From contig JADJGC010000007.1 in the NCBI GenBank assembly GCA_016708315.1, forward strand, positions 79,014-143,013: DNA of 64,000 nucleotides, given 5' to 3'. Positions 61,969-64,000 of the stretch are shown piece by piece (position 1 is the stretch's first letter; every line of letters begins with the position of its first letter). Both the position numbers and the translations under genes were made by a program. This DNA is from a bacterium (GTDB taxonomy: Bacteria > Zixibacteria > MSB-5A5 > CAIYYT01). Below the pieces are notes generated by a model that saw only the letters and a list, made by a program, of their open reading frames with translations, was not told the origin of the DNA and did not search any database.

Positions 61969-62268
61969 ATGAAGAAACTGCCATTGTTGCTTGCTTTCAT
62001 CGTTGCGCTGTTTTGTTGGACAATCCTTACCGGCGCCGACTCTGCCAAAACCGATAACAGACCAATCTCTTCACAGCCGACCTACGCTTGGGAAGAAGAC
62101 AACTACCTCCCGATCGGCCTTACCGACGAAGAAAAGACCCGTCTCCACGAAATCGGTATGAACTATCAACGCACTGCTCCTCCTCCCGGAGTAATGCGTG
62201 CCAGCGCCGAATGGGAGCAATGCGAACGCGTCATCATTCGCTGGCCCCTTGGTCTTCCAGTTAACTGA
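61969..62268 (+). CDS. Secreted deiminase-dockerin protein, 5' part (frameshifted)
   Basis: 99 codons. Signal peptide (LPLLLAFIVALFCWTIL), then the start of a peptidyl-arginine/agmatine deiminase domain: APPPGVMRASAEWEQCERVI and IRWPLGLPV, after which TGA stops the frame. The DNA there reads CCA GTT AAC TGA; shifting by one base gives LIAEMSQDIKVV, which continues the domain directly. One base has probably been lost at 62260-62266. Confidence 0.85.
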   Translation: MKKLPLLLAFIVALFCWTILTGADSAKTDNRPISSQPTYAWEEDNYLPIGLTDEEKTRLHEIGMNYQRTAPPPGVMRASAEWEQCERVIIRWPLGLPVN

Positions 62269-62276
62269 TCGCAGAA

Positions 62277-63878
62277 ATGTCGCAGGATATCAAAGTCGTC
62301 ACCCTTGTCGCAAATGCTTCGGCGCAAAGCTCGGCAACCACCACCTATCTATCCGGTGGCGTCAACATGGCAAACGTCGAATTCGTCACAGCCGCTACTA
62401 ACTCCATCTGGACCCGTGATTACGGTCCCTGGACGATCTTCGATTCTTCCGGCAATATCGGCTTTGTCGACAACCAGTATAATCGCCCGCGCCCGCAAGA
62501 TGACGTCGTGCCGCAAATTCTCGGCTCCGCTTGGTCGATCCCAGTCTATGCCTTGCCGGTCATTCATACCGGCGGAAATCACATGACCAATGGCAATGGC
62601 AGATCAATGTCCGAACGTCTCGTTTATGATGAGAATCCTTCACTCACTCAATTGCAGATTCAAAATTACTTTCAGCAGTATCTTGGCAACGCCTATACCG
62701 TGCTCGAATACGTCGATCCCTCGGGAATTCACCACATCGATTGCTTTGCGAAATTCCTCGGTCCTAATAAGATCTTAGTCGAGACTGTCCCCGTCAGTGA
62801 TCCCGGCTATGCCACTCACAATGCCCGCATCGCCCAGTTGGAGGCTATGATCGGGCCGTGGGGAAGACCATACGATATCGTCAAGGTCTATTGCCCAGCA
62901 GGCACCGCTTACACCAACTCGCTAATCCTCAACAACAAAGTATTGGTCCCGACCTTCAGCAATACTTGGGATGATTCCGCACTCGAAGTCTATCGCGACG
63001 CTATGCCCGGCTACGAAGTCCTCGGCTTCACCGGTTCTTGGCTCTCCGATGACGCTATCCATTGCCGCGCTCGCGGAATTCATGACCGCCGTGCCGTCTA
63101 CATCAGCCATCTGCCGTTGCCCGATTCAGCCGGAACTCAGGACCCGTATCCGATCACGGCATTCATCTATGCCCATTCCGATGGCGACCTCATTTCCGAT
63201 TCGTTGAAAATTTACTACAGCGTCAACAACGGACCGTTCTTATCATCACAGCTCTTTGCAACCGCTCACCCCGATTCCTTTGCCGGTGCGATTCCAGCTC
63301 AAGTCTCAGGAAGCACCGTTCGCTATTTCCTCAGCGCCGCTGATGATTCCGGCAAGATGGCGACCGACCCGATTATCGGCGCAGACTGGGCATATTCCTT
63401 CGTGGTCCAGGATGTCAACATCGCGCCGACCATCACATCGCCTGACTCATTCCTTGTTCGCGCTGGTTCGGTGTTCACGTACACACCGACATTCACCGAC
63501 CCCGATGACATCGTCCATACCATTACATATCTGAATCTTCCCGTCTGGTTGACCGAAACCAATGATACCGTTTCCGGCACGACTCCGGCATCGGTCTTCA
63601 ATATCACCTTCGATGTTTCTGTCAACGATGGCTCAGCGACAGCAAACCAGTCCGTTCAAGTTGTCAGCTATGTCTGCGGCGATGCCGATGGCAACGGCAG
63701 CGTGACGATTTCCGATGCTGTCTACTTGATCGCTTACATCTTCTCTGGTGGACCCGCCCCAGCTCTTGAAGAGCAGGGCGATGGCGACTGCAGCGGCGGC
63801 ATCTCGATCTCTGACGCCGTCCTCTTGATCGCTTACATCTTCTCAGGAGGCCCGGCACCCTGTTCCAGCTGCCCCTGA
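62277..63878 (+). CDS. Secreted deiminase-dockerin protein, 3' part (frameshifted)
   Basis: 533 codons; the displaced frame actually resumes at about 62265 with LIAE before this ATG. Deiminase core (about 1-285): NSIWTRDYGPWTIFD, PVIHTGGNHMTNG, a loop with SGIHHIDCFAKFL, and the catalytic Cys region SDDAIHCRARGIHDR. A beta domain (about 290-375, YYSVNNGPFLSSQLF), a cadherin/He_PIG-like domain (about 380-465) and a dockerin-like pair ending GPAPCSSCP follow. Secreted members of this family deiminate arginine residues or small guanidino compounds; the substrate is unknown. With the 5' part it would be about 635 residues. Confidence 0.87.
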   Translation: MSQDIKVVTLVANASAQSSATTTYLSGGVNMANVEFVTAATNSIWTRDYGPWTIFDSSGNIGFVDNQYNRPRPQDDVVPQILGSAWSIPVYALPVIHTGGNHMTNGNGRSMSERLVYDENPSLTQLQIQNYFQQYLGNAYTVLEYVDPSGIHHIDCFAKFLGPNKILVETVPVSDPGYATHNARIAQLEAMIGPWGRPYDIVKVYCPAGTAYTNSLILNNKVLVPTFSNTWDDSALEVYRDAMPGYEVLGFTGSWLSDDAIHCRARGIHDRRAVYISHLPLPDSAGTQDPYPITAFIYAHSDGDLISDSLKIYYSVNNGPFLSSQLFATAHPDSFAGAIPAQVSGSTVRYFLSAADDSGKMATDPIIGADWAYSFVVQDVNIAPTITSPDSFLVRAGSVFTYTPTFTDPDDIVHTITYLNLPVWLTETNDTVSGTTPASVFNITFDVSVNDGSATANQSVQVVSYVCGDADGNGSVTISDAVYLIAYIFSGGPAPALEEQGDGDCSGGISISDAVLLIAYIFSGGPAPCSSCP

Positions 63879-63962
63879 TGTAGTTGAGACCATCAGCCCA
63901 GATCGACCGCTGATTAAGCAAGCAGATTAAGCCCGCCGGCAAATCAGCTATAACCCCGGTAG

Positions 63963-63982
63963 GTCAGACATTCCTGTCTGAC
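63963..63982. repeat. GACA-TTCC-TGTC palindromic repeat copy
   Basis: GTCAGACA-TTCC-TGTCTGAC, perfect arms, preceded by GGTAG. Compared with the copy at 49037-49056 the outer bases differ on both arms in a compensatory way. Confidence 0.7.
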
Positions 63983-64000
63983 ACTCCAATTGAATCCGCG

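Noticed and set aside
63664..63942. Minus-strand open frame over the last dockerin
   Set aside because: Low-complexity antisense of the repeat-rich dockerin codons.

Overview
The window is a bacterial chromosome segment of roughly half G+C. The gene content suggests an uncultured Gram-negative lineage of the FCB superphylum. A Zixibacteria-like organism is my best guess, by inference only. Three secreted proteins end in a dockerin-like repeat pair closing with GPAPCxxC, one protein ends in a type IX secretion (T9SS type A) sorting domain, and there are outer-membrane barrels and lipoproteins, PAS-rich two-component proteins, and short palindromic intergenic repeats. Genes stop normally at TGA throughout, so the standard bacterial code applies.

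Layout. 1-5.5 kb: an ECF sigma factor with a partial downstream gene (probable anti-sigma), a PD40 propeller protein, two small membrane proteins (DUF4013, DUF2085), recN and tRNA-Ala. 5.7-15.6 kb: a nearly complete phenylalanine/tyrosine catabolic cluster (HPPD, homogentisate dioxygenase, DUF3303 protein, HisC-like aminotransferase, FAH-family hydrolase, flavin reductase, acetoacetyl-CoA synthetase, aromatic amino acid hydroxylase). It takes Phe to fumarate plus acetoacetyl-CoA, with no visible maleylacetoacetate isomerase. 15.8-21.6 kb: a TolC / membrane fusion / RND efflux operon. 21.7-28.7 kb (minus strand): a ten-PAS histidine kinase, interrupted by a one-base frameshift, followed by two response regulators (HDOD and degenerate HD-GYP). 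29.2-32.8 kb: an RRM protein, a small secreted protein, a barrel protein, and a secreted thioredoxin-fold/dockerin protein whose frame holds one TGA exactly where the first catalytic Cys is expected. 33-38.2 kb: a small HD hydrolase and a polyphosphate cluster (SixA, PPK1, Ppx, CHAD). 38.3-42 kb: an SPFH protein, tRNA-Glu, a kinase-pseudokinase tandem protein and the T9SS-type protein. 42.1-48.9 kb: tilS-hpt-ftsH-folP-cdaA, then rmuC. 48.9-49.5 kb: a cluster of palindromic repeats. 49.6-53.6 kb (minus): a cell-surface operon (TPR lipoprotein, barrel, cohesin-like/DUF2135 lipoprotein). 53.9-57.5 kb: a thermolysin-type M4 protease with dockerin. 57.9-60.7 kb (minus): a six-PAS LuxR regulator broken by a frameshift. 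60.9-63.9 kb: tRNA-His, a queuosine-precursor transporter, and a secreted deiminase-dockerin protein broken by a frameshift.

The most interesting signal is the in-frame TGA at 31960-31962. It lies in a U-x-x-C-P context on a thioredoxin-like fold, and a small hairpin downstream fits the loose bacterial SECIS geometry, so this is a candidate secreted selenoprotein. The main caution is that three other genes in the window carry single-base frameshifts and hpt seems to start at ATC. Sequence errors or gene decay must therefore be excluded with reads.
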